Shown: positions 26,549-36,500, numbered from the stretch's first letter. The stretch: 64,000 bases of DNA from Marinobacter sp. F4218 (GCF_019443085.1 NZ_JAHZIL010000002.1:496001-560000); one strand, 5' to 3'. Translations and numbers: made by a program. Notes: generated by a model not told the origin, from the sequence alone.

Positions 26549-28157
26549 ACTTGCGCCCTGGCTTCGCCTGATTTTCCAGCGCCCCGTTCGACTTACCGTG
26601 GGCGGCGGCCTGATATTGATCACACTGGCGTCCGGAATCGGCCTGCTCGCCCTGTCGGGCTGGTTCATTACTGAAACGGCATTGGTCGGCCTCGCCCTGG
26701 CGGCCGGCGCCCAGGCCACCATCAATCTTTACACGCCGGGCGGCGGGATCCGGTTCTTCGCGCTGTCCCGCACCATCGGCCGTTATGCGGAACGGGTATA
26801 CAACCACAACACCGTCCTTCGCCTGCTGACCGACATCCGGGTCTATCTGTTCCGGCGGCTGGCAACCACTACCCCCGTTCATCGATCCGGGCTCTCCGGG
26901 GCCCAATGGTTGTCGCGGCTGACTCGGGATGTGGATACGCTGGACACCCTGTACCTGCGGTTGATTGCACCAACGGCTCTCGCCGCCCTGGTGGTTCTGC
27001 TCATGGTGGTTCTGGCCGGCGTCTGGTTCAACGGCACCGTAGCTCTCTGGCTTGCGGTGTTCCTGTCCTCGGCGCTTCTGCTCGCCACGCTGGCTGTTTT
27101 CCTGCGCACACGGCGGATTTCTAGCCGGCAAAGCGAACGGGAGGAGCGCCTGCGTATAGCAGTCATCGAGCATCTGGAGGGTTTTGCCGAACTCACCGCG
27201 GCCGGGCGCACCGGAAAGCACGCGGCCTGGTTGATGCGGCAGGCCCAGCAGCTCAGTTCCGAACAGGCGAAAGCCGACCGGCGTGTCGGCTGGCATTTGG
27301 CGAGCAGTCATCTTCTTATCAATCTGGCGGCCGTCTTTACGCTCTGGGTCGGATTTTCGCTGTTCGAGGCGGGCCTGATTTCGGGACCGGTTCTGGTCCT
27401 TCTGCCCATTGCCCTGCTGGGGCTGGCAGAGGTGTATGCAGCACTGCCGGAGGCCTTCGGCAAACTGGGAGCCACGGAAAGCTCGGCTGAGCGATTGAGT
27501 CGCGAGTCAGACGCGACGAAGTGGGACGGAACGGCCGCCAAAACGGACTTGCCTGCTGGAACGGCCCTGATTGCATCGGATCTGAGTATCCGCCACATCG
27601 ATTCGGCCCCGATTTTCATGCATTTCAATTTAACCGTCAGTGAGGGGGAGCACCTGGGTGTGGTCGGCCATTCCGGCAGCGGTAAATCTTCCCTGGCGAA
27701 TGCTCTGTCTGGCCTGATGCCCGCTTATCACGGCTCTGTTAGCCACGTTCCGCTTGCGTACCTCACCCAAACCACCGTTCTGTTCGAGGATACCCTCAGA
27801 GCGAACTTGCTTCTGGCACACCCTCAAGCCAGTGATGCCGAGCTGTGGCAGATCCTGGAGCTGGTTGAGATGGCAGAACGGTTTGGATTGGAAGCGGACA
27901 AGCTGGACACCTGGCTGGGTAGCGCAGGCAGTCGGCTTTCCGGGGGCGAGGCCCGGCGCGTTGGATTAGCCAGAGTGTTGCTGAGTCCGGCGCCTTTGAT
28001 CATCCTTGACGAACCCTTCACGGGAGTGGATGCGGCGACCAGGAAGCGGATCTGTCAGAGGCTGGAGCAATGGCTGGAGGGAAAAACGGTGATTGCTCTG
28101 GCTCACGGGGCCGACGCCCTTCCGGGCACCGACCGCATGATCCATTTGACTTACTGA
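26541..28157 (+). CDS. cydC: Thiol reductant ABC exporter subunit CydC
   Basis: 538 residues from ATG 26541, overlapping cydD by eight bases. Membrane domain at residues ~15-300, then Walker A GHSGSGKSS, signature LSGGEARRVGLARV and Walker B LIILDEPFTGVD. Forms a heterodimer with CydD. Completes the operon that makes the oxidase and its assembly exporter together. Confidence 0.92.
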   Translation: MRELAPWLRLIFQRPVRLTVGGGLILITLASGIGLLALSGWFITETALVGLALAAGAQATINLYTPGGGIRFFALSRTIGRYAERVYNHNTVLRLLTDIRVYLFRRLATTTPVHRSGLSGAQWLSRLTRDVDTLDTLYLRLIAPTALAALVVLLMVVLAGVWFNGTVALWLAVFLSSALLLATLAVFLRTRRISSRQSEREERLRIAVIEHLEGFAELTAAGRTGKHAAWLMRQAQQLSSEQAKADRRVGWHLASSHLLINLAAVFTLWVGFSLFEAGLISGPVLVLLPIALLGLAEVYAALPEAFGKLGATESSAERLSRESDATKWDGTAAKTDLPAGTALIASDLSIRHIDSAPIFMHFNLTVSEGEHLGVVGHSGSGKSSLANALSGLMPAYHGSVSHVPLAYLTQTTVLFEDTLRANLLLAHPQASDAELWQILELVEMAERFGLEADKLDTWLGSAGSRLSGGEARRVGLARVLLSPAPLIILDEPFTGVDAATRKRICQRLEQWLEGKTVIALAHGADALPGTDRMIHLTY

Positions 28158-28166
28158 GACTGCTTC

Positions 28167-29405
28167 CTAACGGGTTTCCAGCACATCGAAGGTCAGTCCG
28201 GCCTTGCTGGTAAGCCGCTCCATGAGGCTGCCGTCCAGCAGGGACGATGGGGTCCAGAAGCCCCCTTCCTTCTCGGCCGGCACATCGAATGCCAGGCACA
28301 TTCCGGCTTCCCCGAGCATTTTGCCGGTGGAGCCGTAACCCGGATCGCGATCGCCCGTCACCTTGGTGATAATGGTTTTGCCGTCCTCGGTGCGCCCGAC
28401 AAACCGGAGGTCATAGAATCCGGCTTTCTGGGCCGCCGGGCTGGGGCCCTCACCGGGCTTCGGCACGAATTTCTCAACCAACCAGCGCGTAGGTTTCAGG
28501 GCCGAAGCCGTTAAGAAAGCGCCCAGGCCACCGGTAATACCGTAGGCCGCCAAACGGCCTTTTATACCACGCCCAGCCATCATTGCCTCATCATAGGTAA
28601 ATTCCTTACCGTAACGGGCGTTCTGCAGGGCGTTAGAACGGTGAACGATCCGGGTATTGATCGCGCCCATAACAAACGGCGCCAACCAGACGTCGAAGGT
28701 CTTGTCGTATTCGGCGCCCTTCAGGCTCGGTTGACGAGTCTTGGAGCGGTGTTCCGGAGGACAGATGGAGAACGGGTTTGCCAGCTCTTTGCGAAGCTTG
28801 GAATCGGCTGCCGCTTCCTTAACAGCGTTCATCAGCGATGCCACGGTGCCACCGGAGAATTCGCCCTTGGCAACCTTAACTCGCATGCGAACATCGCGAC
28901 AGGGCGCGCCAAAGGTTTGCTCCGCTTTCTCCTGCAGGAACCAGACGCCCATGTCAGACGGGATGGAGTCGAAACCACAGCTGTGGACAATCCGCGCGCC
29001 GGAGGCCTTGGCCTCATCCTCGTAACGGTCGACCATCTTCCGGATCCACTGTACCTCACCGGTCAGATCGCAGTAATCCGTGCCGGTGCGAACGCAGGCC
29101 TGCACAAGGGGCTCGCCATACAGCGCGTAGGGGCCCACTGTGGAAATGATCACCCGGGTCTGACCACACATCGCCTGCAGGGCGCGCTCGTCCGAGGCAT
29201 CGGCCAGGATAACCGGAAGTTCTTTTGCGTCTTTCCCCAATTCCTCTTTCAGGGTATTCAGCTTGGTTTCTGAGCGACCGGCGATCGCCCAGTTCACGGA
29301 CTTACCCAATCCGTAGGTGTCGAGCAAATACCGGGTAAGAATCTGACCGACAAAACTGGTCGCTCCAAACACAACCAGATCATAAGTCGCGGCTGATTTA
29401 GTCAT
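28167..29405 (-). CDS. Saccharopine dehydrogenase-like / trans-acting enoyl reductase family protein
   Basis: 412 residues. Rossmann motif VVFGATSFVGQ at residue 11, NWAIAGRSETKL and VISTVGPYALYG follow; CDLTGEVQWIRKMVDRY and SCGFDSIPSDMG are shared with mycobacterial trans-acting enoyl reductases and human SCCPDH. Probably a lipid-related NAD(P)-dependent reductase, possibly lipid-droplet or polyketide linked; substrate unknown. Convergent with cydC, nine bases apart, and 36 bases downstream of the membrane protein gene. Confidence 0.85.
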   Translation of the reverse strand: MTKSAATYDLVVFGATSFVGQILTRYLLDTYGLGKSVNWAIAGRSETKLNTLKEELGKDAKELPVILADASDERALQAMCGQTRVIISTVGPYALYGEPLVQACVRTGTDYCDLTGEVQWIRKMVDRYEDEAKASGARIVHSCGFDSIPSDMGVWFLQEKAEQTFGAPCRDVRMRVKVAKGEFSGGTVASLMNAVKEAAADSKLRKELANPFSICPPEHRSKTRQPSLKGAEYDKTFDVWLAPFVMGAINTRIVHRSNALQNARYGKEFTYDEAMMAGRGIKGRLAAYGITGGLGAFLTASALKPTRWLVEKFVPKPGEGPSPAAQKAGFYDLRFVGRTEDGKTIITKVTGDRDPGYGSTGKMLGEAGMCLAFDVPAEKEGGFWTPSSLLDGSLMERLTSKAGLTFDVLETR

Positions 29406-29440
29406 TGCTCATCCTTAGTTCGATATAATAATTTATGTGA

Positions 29441-29857
29441 TCAAGCGGCGGCGCGCGGTGCGCGGGCCCCCATCAGGCGCAGGAAGGTCGCCACGCCAAG
29501 GCCCCAAAATCCATTAAGGATCAGGCCGCCAATCCAGGTTTGCGCTGAAACATCGAGGCCCTTGAGCGGGAACACCACGAGCATTGCCACTGCGGTAGGG
29601 CCGATGGCACCCACCAGGACGTGCCCCAGCCAGAATTTGCTGCCGGCCAGACGGCCAAGTATCAACCAGAGCACAAGGCCCCACAGGCCGCCGAAAAATG
29701 CCAGTGAAAGGACGGACGGAACCCCAAGCGGTGGAACAGGAGTCAGGTTGAAAGGTGCCATCGGCACCACGCCGCCCAGATAAAAAAGCATGAACATTCC
29801 CTGGTGGAATACCAGGGTTGCAAGAAAACCGGCGATAAACGCCTTGAACCAGACCAT
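29441..29857 (-). CDS. Hypothetical four-helix membrane protein
   Basis: 138 residues, not assigned to a named family. Four hydrophobic helices (~8-30, 48-66, 75-97, 108-128), few charges and a Pro-rich first loop (APFNLTPVPPLGVP). Probably cotranscribed with the reductase downstream. Confidence 0.7.
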   Translation of the reverse strand: MVWFKAFIAGFLATLVFHQGMFMLFYLGGVVPMAPFNLTPVPPLGVPSVLSLAFFGGLWGLVLWLILGRLAGSKFWLGHVLVGAIGPTAVAMLVVFPLKGLDVSAQTWIGGLILNGFWGLGVATFLRLMGARAPRAAA

Positions 29858-30064
29858 AATAATTTCCTTAAGTGGGACAATCGTAGGTCTTAACCCCTTG
29901 ATTCTGCATAGCAGTCACGCACACTGCAAATCTTGTTGGCTGTTTTGAGGGCAGGTTCCAATTTCACCACAGACTTTCGAGATCACGTCGTCAGGGCCAA
30001 TCGATTGTCATGGTTTGTCAGGCAAACTGCGAAAAACGAGTTTAACGACCCACGGAGATTCGAA

Positions 30065-30394
30065 TTGACCACAGTCCTGGTGATAGTAAGCCTGGTTCTC
30101 GCCACTTTCAGCGGTTTTCTGTGTTGGCAGGTGCTGGAACAGCGGAAATTGATCGCCCGCATGATGGAAACCGACAACATTGAGAACCCGGATCAAGACC
30201 CGGAGTTTGTTCTTACGCTTCGGGTGCTCGATCCGATTGCCATTGCCAAACGGGAATCGCGGTCAGCCCGGGTACTGGCAGACCGGCTTCCGGTGATGGT
30301 CCGGAAAATGGTGTATCAGGAAGTGATGAAAGAGCTGGAGTCCGAACTGGCCGAACGTGAAATCGATGTCGAGATGCACATCGAGTATCGGTAG
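30065..30394 (+). CDS. Hypothetical membrane-anchored protein
   Basis: 109 residues from TTG 30065, chosen because GGAG lies seven bases before it; a longer frame back to 29933 has no such signal. One N-terminal membrane helix (residues ~3-22) and a charged periplasmic part ending ELESELAEREIDVEMHIEYR. Function not recognised. Followed after 12 bases by another single-helix protein. Confidence 0.65.
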   Translation: MTTVLVIVSLVLATFSGFLCWQVLEQRKLIARMMETDNIENPDQDPEFVLTLRVLDPIAIAKRESRSARVLADRLPVMVRKMVYQEVMKELESELAEREIDVEMHIEYR

Positions 30395-30406
30395 GAGACC
30401 TGCCAC

Positions 30407-30886
30407 ATGACCCCTTACCTTTTGATATGCCCTGCCCTGTTACTTGTGTCTGCGGCAGCAATGGGCTTTACATTCCGGCAACTGCAGGTGGCCCGGCGGC
30501 ACCTGAGAGTACTTAACTCCCATCGGATTGCCGCCCACAGTGCGATCCAGAAAAGCCGGATGGATCTGCTTGAGGTGCGAAACCGCGCAAAGCTGCTGGA
30601 GGACACCGTGTCAGGCGGGGCCAGCGCCGTGGAAAAGGTTCACAAGGCAATATCCAACACGACCTTTGGTCTGATTGACCTGTTCTCTGAGGATGCCGAG
30701 TTTCGTGAAAGTACCCGGAAAGCGAGGCAGACACACGATCAAACCAGTGAGACCCTTTATAAGACGGTTCGGACCACCAACAAGGCCCTGCACATCCTCG
30801 CCGATACCCTGATTATCGGAAAAGCCGAAAAACGGATCGTTTCGCGCAAGCCCGGGCGCAACCGGGCACCGGACAAATCAGGTTAG
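30407..30886 (+). CDS. Hypothetical membrane-anchored coiled-coil protein
   Basis: 159 residues, not recognised. N-terminal membrane helix (residues ~3-22), then a helical, basic region (KSRMDLLEVRNRAKLLEDTV) likely to form a coiled coil and a Lys/Arg-rich tail. Pairs with the preceding gene as a two-gene unit. Confidence 0.68.
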   Translation: MTPYLLICPALLLVSAAAMGFTFRQLQVARRHLRVLNSHRIAAHSAIQKSRMDLLEVRNRAKLLEDTVSGGASAVEKVHKAISNTTFGLIDLFSEDAEFRESTRKARQTHDQTSETLYKTVRTTNKALHILADTLIIGKAEKRIVSRKPGRNRAPDKSG

Positions 30887-30901
30887 GCAAGCGAACGGGA
30901 G

Positions 30902-31744
30902 TCAGGTCTTCTGGAATCGTCTGAGCACAGCATCCACGGTGACGGTCAAAGTCGTCAGTGCCGCGGCCTTCTCAAGCCCTTCAGCGCCGGCGCGGTATAG
31001 ATGCGGGGTCATTGCCAGCAAATCCGAAATGACGTCCTGGCTGCCCAGAGTAAGGCTGTATTTCACGTTTTCACTACCAACCAGATGGAAACCCTCCGGG
31101 ACAGCCTCCCTGTCAGGCCGATCGGATTTCAGTTCCGGATAGATTATCTCCCGAAGTTCCTTCAGGTGCTCCGGGCCCGCATCGATCTGGAGGATCTGAC
31201 CACCCGGTTTCAGAACCCGGCGGAATTCGCCGTACACCGGAAAACCAAAAAGACACAACACACCATCCAATTCGTTCGACAACACCGGCAGATTGGCGTT
31301 ACTGCCCACCACCCACCTGAACCGCTTATCCTGTTTTGCGGCGGCCAGGACTGCCCATTTCGAGATGTCGAGCCCCAGGCCTGCAACATCCTGGCTCCCC
31401 TCCAAGGTATTTGCGAGTCGCCGTACATAATAGCCCTCACCACACCCGGCATCGAGAAACGACGCAGTGGCGTGTCCCTGGACCACATCAGCCGCTCCGA
31501 CGTTAACCGCATCGGATATCCGCTCGTAGTAACCCGCGTTGAGAAACCGTTGGCGTGCCGCCACCATCTCCTTACTGTCGCCGGGATCCAGGGAGCGTTT
31601 TTTCTGCACAGGCAACAGATGGACATAGCCGTGCCGGGCAATGTCGAAGCTGTGCCCGCTTTCGCAACGCCAACTCCTGTCGGCTCGCAATAAGGGCTGT
31701 CCATCCAGAGGGCAAGCCAGTGCTTCAAAGGGAGAGACGGTCAT
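30902..31744 (-). CDS. rlmA: 23S rRNA (guanine-N1)-methyltransferase RlmA
   Basis: 280 residues. N-terminal zinc-finger region ACPLDG...RCESGHSFDIARHGYVHLLPVQKKRS, then SAM motif LDAGCGEGYY (near 95) and PNLP-like segment VGSNANLPVLSNELDGVLCLFGFP. It methylates G745 (or the neighbouring position 748 in other subfamilies) of 23S rRNA. The second of the usual four zinc ligands is Asp14 where E. coli has Cys, so zinc binding may differ. Confidence 0.88.
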   Translation of the reverse strand: MTVSPFEALACPLDGQPLLRADRSWRCESGHSFDIARHGYVHLLPVQKKRSLDPGDSKEMVAARQRFLNAGYYERISDAVNVGAADVVQGHATASFLDAGCGEGYYVRRLANTLEGSQDVAGLGLDISKWAVLAAAKQDKRFRWVVGSNANLPVLSNELDGVLCLFGFPVYGEFRRVLKPGGQILQIDAGPEHLKELREIIYPELKSDRPDREAVPEGFHLVGSENVKYSLTLGSQDVISDLLAMTPHLYRAGAEGLEKAAALTTLTVTVDAVLRRFQKT

Positions 31745-31809
31745 GACGAGGCATCCGAGTGGCTACTGTGGTTGGTTAAGGGCATGGGCTATTTTATGAG
31801 CAGGCAACA

Positions 31810-31836
31810 AAAAAGGCACCCGGAGGTGCCTTTTTC
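31810..31836 (-). terminator. Intrinsic terminator of the etfBA operon
   Basis: Stem AGGCACC/GGTGCCT with a short loop, flanked by T-runs on both strands, lies 15 bases after the etfA stop. It can also work in the other direction. Confidence 0.88.
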
Positions 31837-31850
31837 AACCGAAGAAACTA

Positions 31851-32792
31851 TCAGAGTACTTTCTTCAGTTCTTCTTCCAGCTGCGGAACTGCTTCGAACA
31901 GGTCCGCTACCAGGCCGTAATCGGCCACTTGGAAGATCGGCGCCTCCTCATCCTTGTTGATCGCAACGATCACCTTGGAGTCGGACATACCAGCCAGGTG
32001 CTGGATGGCACCGGAGATACCAACAGCAACGTACAGCTGCGGAGCAACGATCTTGCCGGTCTGACCAACCTGCATGTCGTTCGGCACGAAGCCAGCGTCA
32101 ACCGCGGCACGTGATGCACCAACAGCGGCGCCCAGCAGATCAGCAACCTGCTCCAGCATCTTGAAGTTGTCGCCGTTCTGCATGCCACGACCACCGGAGA
32201 TTACAACACCGGCACTGGCCAGATCCGGACGGTCGGATTCCGCTTTCTGCTCACTAACGAACGCGGAAATACCGGCATCCTTGACCACGTCCAGCTGTTC
32301 TACAGCGGCAGAACCGCCTTCGGCAGCAACCGGATCGAAACCTGTCGGACGAACGGTAATAACCTTGATGCTGTCACTGGCCTTCACGGTCGCGATCGCG
32401 TTACCTGCATAGATCGGACGAACGAAGGTGTCTTCGGATTCAACGCGAATGATGTCCGACACCTGAGCAACGTCAAGCAGGGCAGCAACACGAGGCATGA
32501 AGTCTTTGCCGGTGGTACCGGCAGCCGCCAGAATGTGGCTGTAGCCCTTACCCACTTCGGCAACCAGCTCGCCCAGGTTTTCGCCCAGGAAGTGACCATA
32601 AGCGGCGTTGTCGGCAACCAGTACCTTGTTCACGCCTTCGGCCTTGGCAGCTGCTTCCGCAACGGCGCCACAGTTCTCACCGGCAACCAGGACGTCGATG
32701 TCCCCGCCGATGGCCTTGGCCGCCGCTACAACATTCAGGGTAGCCTGTTTCAGGCTGCTGTTGTCATGTTCAGCAATTACAAGGATGCTCAT
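31851..32792 (-). CDS. etfA: Electron transfer flavoprotein subunit alpha
   Basis: 313 residues. The C-terminal FAD domain has the ETF-alpha signature around [17 protein letters not shown] and [22 protein letters not shown]. With EtfB it takes electrons from acyl-CoA dehydrogenases and passes them to ETF-quinone oxidoreductase. The gene directly follows etfB. Confidence 0.96.
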   Translation of the reverse strand: MSILVIAEHDNSSLKQATLNVVAAAKAIGGDIDVLVAGENCGAVAEAAAKAEGVNKVLVADNAAYGHFLGENLGELVAEVGKGYSHILAAAGTTGKDFMPRVAALLDVAQVSDIIRVESEDTFVRPIYAGNAIATVKASDSIKVITVRPTGFDPVAAEGGSAAVEQLDVVKDAGISAFVSEQKAESDRPDLASAGVVISGGRGMQNGDNFKMLEQVADLLGAAVGASRAAVDAGFVPNDMQVGQTGKIVAPQLYVAVGISGAIQHLAGMSDSKVIVAINKDEEAPIFQVADYGLVADLFEAVPQLEEELKKVL

Positions 32793-33542
32793 TTAGATCA
32801 CCTTCGCTTCGTTCTTCAGTTTATCGACCAGCTCAGCAACGTCAGCCACTTTCACGCCAGCCTGGCGGGCGGCAGGCGCTTCAACTTTCAGCGTGGACAG
32901 GCGCGGGGCAACGTCGACACCCAGATCAGCCGGGCTCACAGATTCGAGCGGCTTCTTCTTGGCCTTCATGATGTTCGGCAGAGAAGCGTAACGAGGCTCG
33001 TTCAGACGCAGGTCTGTGGTAACAACCGCCGGCAGGTTCAGAGACACGGTCATCAGACCACCGTCCACTTCGCGGGTTACGTTAACCTTTTCGCCATCAA
33101 CAACCACTTCGGACGCGAAGGTACCCTGAGCCATACCGGTCAGTGCAGCCAGCATCTGGCCAGTCTGGTTGTTGTCGGAATCGATGGACTGCTTGCCAAG
33201 AATGACCAGCTTGGGCTCTTCTTTCTCGACAACAGACTTCAGCAGCTTGGCCGCTTCGAGAGACTGAACCTCTTCGTCTGTTTCCACGTGGATACCACGG
33301 TCAGCACCCAGGGCCAGGGCAGTACGGATTTGCTCCTGTGCAGCTTTCGGGCCGATGGAGACCACCACGATTTCACTGGCAACACCCTTTTCTTTAAGGC
33401 GAACCGCTTCTTCAACCGCGATTTCACAGAATGGGTTCATTGCCATCTTGACGTTGGCGAGATCAACACCGGTATTGTCCGGCTTGACGCGCACCTTTAC
33501 GTTGTAGTCGATTACTCGTTTTACAGCGACCAGAACCTTCAT
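32793..33542 (-). CDS. etfB: Electron transfer flavoprotein subunit beta
   Basis: 249 residues with the AMP-binding fold of ETF-beta: [37 protein letters not shown] and the signature [37 protein letters not shown] region. No gap to etfA. Transcribed from the region that also drives ETF-QO in the other direction. Confidence 0.96.
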   Translation of the reverse strand: MKVLVAVKRVIDYNVKVRVKPDNTGVDLANVKMAMNPFCEIAVEEAVRLKEKGVASEIVVVSIGPKAAQEQIRTALALGADRGIHVETDEEVQSLEAAKLLKSVVEKEEPKLVILGKQSIDSDNNQTGQMLAALTGMAQGTFASEVVVDGEKVNVTREVDGGLMTVSLNLPAVVTTDLRLNEPRYASLPNIMKAKKKPLESVSPADLGVDVAPRLSTLKVEAPAARQAGVKVADVAELVDKLKNEAKVI

Positions 33543-34069
33543 AGATTCCTCGTTCTTCTACGATGGGTTTAAAGACTCGCAATCAGAAACACTCTTTTCG
33601 CGACCCCGCGGCTGCGGATATCGGAGTATTCTTGATTCCTCTCGCTTCGGCGTGAATCCAGAATTATGGGCGTTCACGTCAAACGTTACAAACAGCTTCC
33701 TCACGCGGGGCCTGCTGTCACGGCGGACTAATACTGCAGGCAAAGGTTGAATGGGTCAATAGCCCCATCCGACGCGTCAGAAGCGTTTCTCAAGCCAATC
33801 GGCCGGTGTTGACTCGGCCTGGCGGTGAGACGATACTAAAAAACGCCTCAGAACACACGATGTTTCGGTGCGCACTTACAATGCCAAAGGACGCAGAGAA
33901 TTTCAAACAAACGTTTGTTTGATTCTTTAAATACGATATCCTTTCTTCCTAATAAGTCGGCTTGTTCGGCTTTGGGCAGTCGTCTATAGGCACTTTTACC
34001 GGTATGATGTCGGCCCAGAATTGGCCTGCGGGCAAATAATATCCATTAAAGAAGTTTGAGGAGACCAAC
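33543..34069. promoter_or_regulatory. Divergent etfBA / ETF-QO control region
   Basis: A 527-base gap without a supported gene. It must hold both divergent promoters. The clearest element is the palindrome at 33903-33922. The half nearer etfB is G+C-richer and has no firm signal; the half nearer ETF-QO is AT-rich. Confidence 0.7.
33903..33922. promoter_or_regulatory. PsrA-type operator
   Basis: A perfect 20-bp palindrome TCAAACAAAC/GTTTGTTTGA. It contains the CAAAC...GTTTG core bound by PsrA, a TetR-family repressor that senses long-chain fatty acids in pseudomonads and controls etf and ETF-QO genes there. It lies 148 bases before the ETF-QO start and 361 before etfB, so it may repress one or both promoters. 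Confidence 0.72.
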
Positions 34070-35722
34070 GTGGAACGCGAATCGATGGAATTTGATGTTC
34101 TTATCGTCGGCGGCGGCCCGGCGGGCCTGTCGGCAGCTTGTCGTGTCATGCAGTTGGCACAGGAAGCTGGCGAAGAACTGACCGTATGCGTGGTAGAGAA
34201 AGGGTCTGAAATCGGCGCGCACATTCTCGCCGGTACCGTATTCGAGCCCACTGCCCTCAACGAACTCTTCCCGGACTGGAAAGAGAAAGGCGCCCCGCTT
34301 AACACGCCGGTCACTCGTGACGATATCTTCCTGCTGAAAGATCAGCAGAAAGCGACCAAGATCCCGAATGGTTTCGTGCCCAAGAACATGCACAACCACG
34401 GCAACTACATCATCAGCCTGGGCAACCTCTGCCGCTGGCTCGCTGAGCAGGCCGAGCAGCTGGGTGTGGAAGTCTACCCCGGCTTTGCTGCTGCCGAGAC
34501 CATCGTTGAAGACGGTCAGGTCAAAGGCATCATCACCGGCGACATGGGCGTGGCCCGTGACGGCTCCGAGAAAGACGGCTACATGCCAGGCATGGAGCTG
34601 CGCGCCAAGTACACCCTCTTTACCGAAGGCTGCCGGGGCCACCTGGGCAAGCGCCTGATCAACGAATTCAAGCTGGACGAAGGCAAGGATCCCCAGCACT
34701 ACGGCATCGGCATCAAGGAGCTGTGGGACATTGATCCGTCCAAGCACGAGCCGGGCCTGGTTGTTCACACCACAGGCTGGCCGCTGAACGAGAGCGGCTC
34801 TACCGGCGGTTCTTTCCTGTATCACCTGGAAAATGGCCAGGTGTACGTTGGCCTGATCACCGATCTGTCCTACAGCAACCCGCACCTGAGTCCGTTCGAC
34901 GAATTCCAGCGCCTGAAGCTTCACCCGGAGATCAGCAAATACCTGGAAGGCGGCAAGCGCGTGTCCTACGGCGCCCGTGCCATTTCCAAAGGTGGTTACA
35001 ATGCCCTTCCGAAGATGAGCTTCCCGGGTGGCCTGTTGCTGGGCTGCGACGCTGGCACCCTGAACAGCTCCAAGATCAAGGGCTCCCACACGGCCATGAA
35101 GTCTGGCCTGCTGGGCGCTGAAGCTGTATTCGAGGCGCTCAAGGACGGTAAGGCCGGCGAAGAAATCACCGATTTCCAGAAGCGTTTCGAGGACAGCTGG
35201 CTGTATAAAGAGCTGTACGCCGAGCGTAACTTCGGTCCGGCCATGCACAAGTTTGGTAACATCGTTGGTGGCGCGATTGCCTTCTTCGAGCAGAACATCC
35301 TGCGCGGCAGCCTCCCGATTACCTTCCACGACACGGTACCGGACTACGCGACACTCAAGCCCGCGTCCGAGGCCAAGACCATCAGCTATCCGAAGCCGGA
35401 TAATAAGCTGACGTTCGATCGCCTTTCTTCGGTGTTCATCTCAAACACCAACCACGAAGAAGATCAGCCAGTGCATCTGAAACTGACCGATCCGGATATT
35501 CCGCTCAAGGAAAACCTGCCGAAGTATGACGAACCGGCTCAGCGCTACTGCCCGGCCGGCGTTTACGAGGTTGTCGAGAAGGACGACGGCAGCGGCAAGA
35601 AATTCCAGATCAACGCCCAGAACTGCGTTCACTGCAAGACCTGCGACATCAAGGATCCTGCACAGAACATTAACTGGGTAACTCCGGAAGGCGGCGGCGG
35701 TCCGAACTATCCGAACATGTAA
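34070..35722 (+). CDS. Electron transfer flavoprotein-ubiquinone oxidoreductase
   Basis: 550 residues. FAD motif VLIVGGGPAGLSAACR (near residue 9), ubiquinone/FAD region GCDAGTLNSSKIKGSHTAMKSG, and C-terminal 4Fe-4S cluster (CPAGVYE, then NCVHCKTCDIKDP). Membrane-associated enzyme that passes electrons from EtfAB to the quinone pool. GTG start with GAGGAG upstream. A 427-residue antisense frame is a shadow. Confidence 0.95.
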   Translation: MERESMEFDVLIVGGGPAGLSAACRVMQLAQEAGEELTVCVVEKGSEIGAHILAGTVFEPTALNELFPDWKEKGAPLNTPVTRDDIFLLKDQQKATKIPNGFVPKNMHNHGNYIISLGNLCRWLAEQAEQLGVEVYPGFAAAETIVEDGQVKGIITGDMGVARDGSEKDGYMPGMELRAKYTLFTEGCRGHLGKRLINEFKLDEGKDPQHYGIGIKELWDIDPSKHEPGLVVHTTGWPLNESGSTGGSFLYHLENGQVYVGLITDLSYSNPHLSPFDEFQRLKLHPEISKYLEGGKRVSYGARAISKGGYNALPKMSFPGGLLLGCDAGTLNSSKIKGSHTAMKSGLLGAEAVFEALKDGKAGEEITDFQKRFEDSWLYKELYAERNFGPAMHKFGNIVGGAIAFFEQNILRGSLPITFHDTVPDYATLKPASEAKTISYPKPDNKLTFDRLSSVFISNTNHEEDQPVHLKLTDPDIPLKENLPKYDEPAQRYCPAGVYEVVEKDDGSGKKFQINAQNCVHCKTCDIKDPAQNINWVTPEGGGGPNYPNM

Positions 35723-35740
35723 GTTTGGAGCGCAACGGAA

Positions 35741-35766
35741 AGCGGCCCTTCGGGGCCGCTTTTTTG
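35741..35766 (+). terminator. Intrinsic terminator after ETF-QO
   Basis: AGCGGCCC/GGGGCCGCT hairpin with a TTCG-like loop followed by six T, 18 bases past the ETF-QO stop. Confidence 0.92.
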
Positions 35767-35789
35767 TATCCTGAAATCATTCAGGCATA

Positions 35790-35820
35790 AAAAAAACGGC
35801 TCCCGGGGGAGCCGTTTTTC
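35790..35820 (-). terminator. Intrinsic terminator after the FKBP gene
   Basis: ACGGCTCCC/GGGAGCCGT hairpin with a T-run on the minus strand and a shorter one on the plus strand; stands 20 bases after the FKBP-type isomerase stop. Together with the neighbouring hairpin it insulates convergent transcripts. Confidence 0.88.
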
Positions 35821-35839
35821 GTTGGAGCTTCTGACAAGC

Positions 35840-36301
35840 TTAGTGAGCGTGACCGTGCTCTTTTTCTTCGTCAGTAGCTTCACGAGCCTCTACAACTTCT
35901 ACGTCGAAGTGCAGGGTCTCGCCAGCCAGCGGGTGGTTGGCATCGATGGTGACGGTTTCGTCGCCGACTTCAACGACACGGACAACCTGGGGGCCACCCG
36001 GGGTCTGTGCCTGAAACTGCATGCCGGGCTCGATCGTGTCGACACCTTCAAAAGCTGAGCGCGGAACCGGTTGGACCAGTTCTTCGTTAACTTCGCCATA
36101 ACCTTCTGCCGGCTCAACAGATACTTTGACCTGATCGCCAGGATTCTTTTCGTTCAGTGCACTTTCCAGTCCACCGATAATGTTCTGGGCACCTTCCAGG
36201 TAAGACAGAGGCTCGCGACCTTCTACACGGGAGGAGTCAAGCTGCTCTCCCTGGTCGTTGGTGAGCGTGTAATGGATGGTGACAACACGAGGTTGGGCCA
36301 T
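35840..36301 (-). CDS. FKBP-type peptidyl-prolyl isomerase, SlyD-like
   Basis: 153 residues. VTIHYTLTNDQGEQLDSS, GLESALNEKNPGD and the insert-in-flap region VEPAEGYGEVNEELVQPVPRSAF are SlyD-type; the tail HGHAH is a short version of SlyD's metal-binding end. Catalyses prolyl isomerisation and assists folding; metal binding is likely weak. Confidence 0.9.
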   Translation of the reverse strand: MAQPRVVTIHYTLTNDQGEQLDSSRVEGREPLSYLEGAQNIIGGLESALNEKNPGDQVKVSVEPAEGYGEVNEELVQPVPRSAFEGVDTIEPGMQFQAQTPGGPQVVRVVEVGDETVTIDANHPLAGETLHFDVEVVEAREATDEEKEHGHAH

Positions 36302-36500
36302 GTGATCTCCTTGCGTGTCGCAATGACTGTTTAATGAATTAAGGTAATCGAAAGTGATCTTGAACAGTCAGACTGCACAGAGGGACTGACGACCACCGGG
36401 CCTCGTTAGAGAGCCAGGCTCGTAACAAGTATGAAAACACAGTTTAACAACTGAGTTGATGCGTTTTCTACCGTTAGAGGTGGGGGCGACGTATGGGTTT

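Noticed and set aside
32535..33572. 345-residue plus-strand open frame
   Set aside because: Antisense to etfA and etfB; no domain and no ribosome-binding site.
34046..35329. 427-residue open frame on the minus strand
   Set aside because: Shadow of ETF-QO in a GC-rich gene with strong third-position bias.
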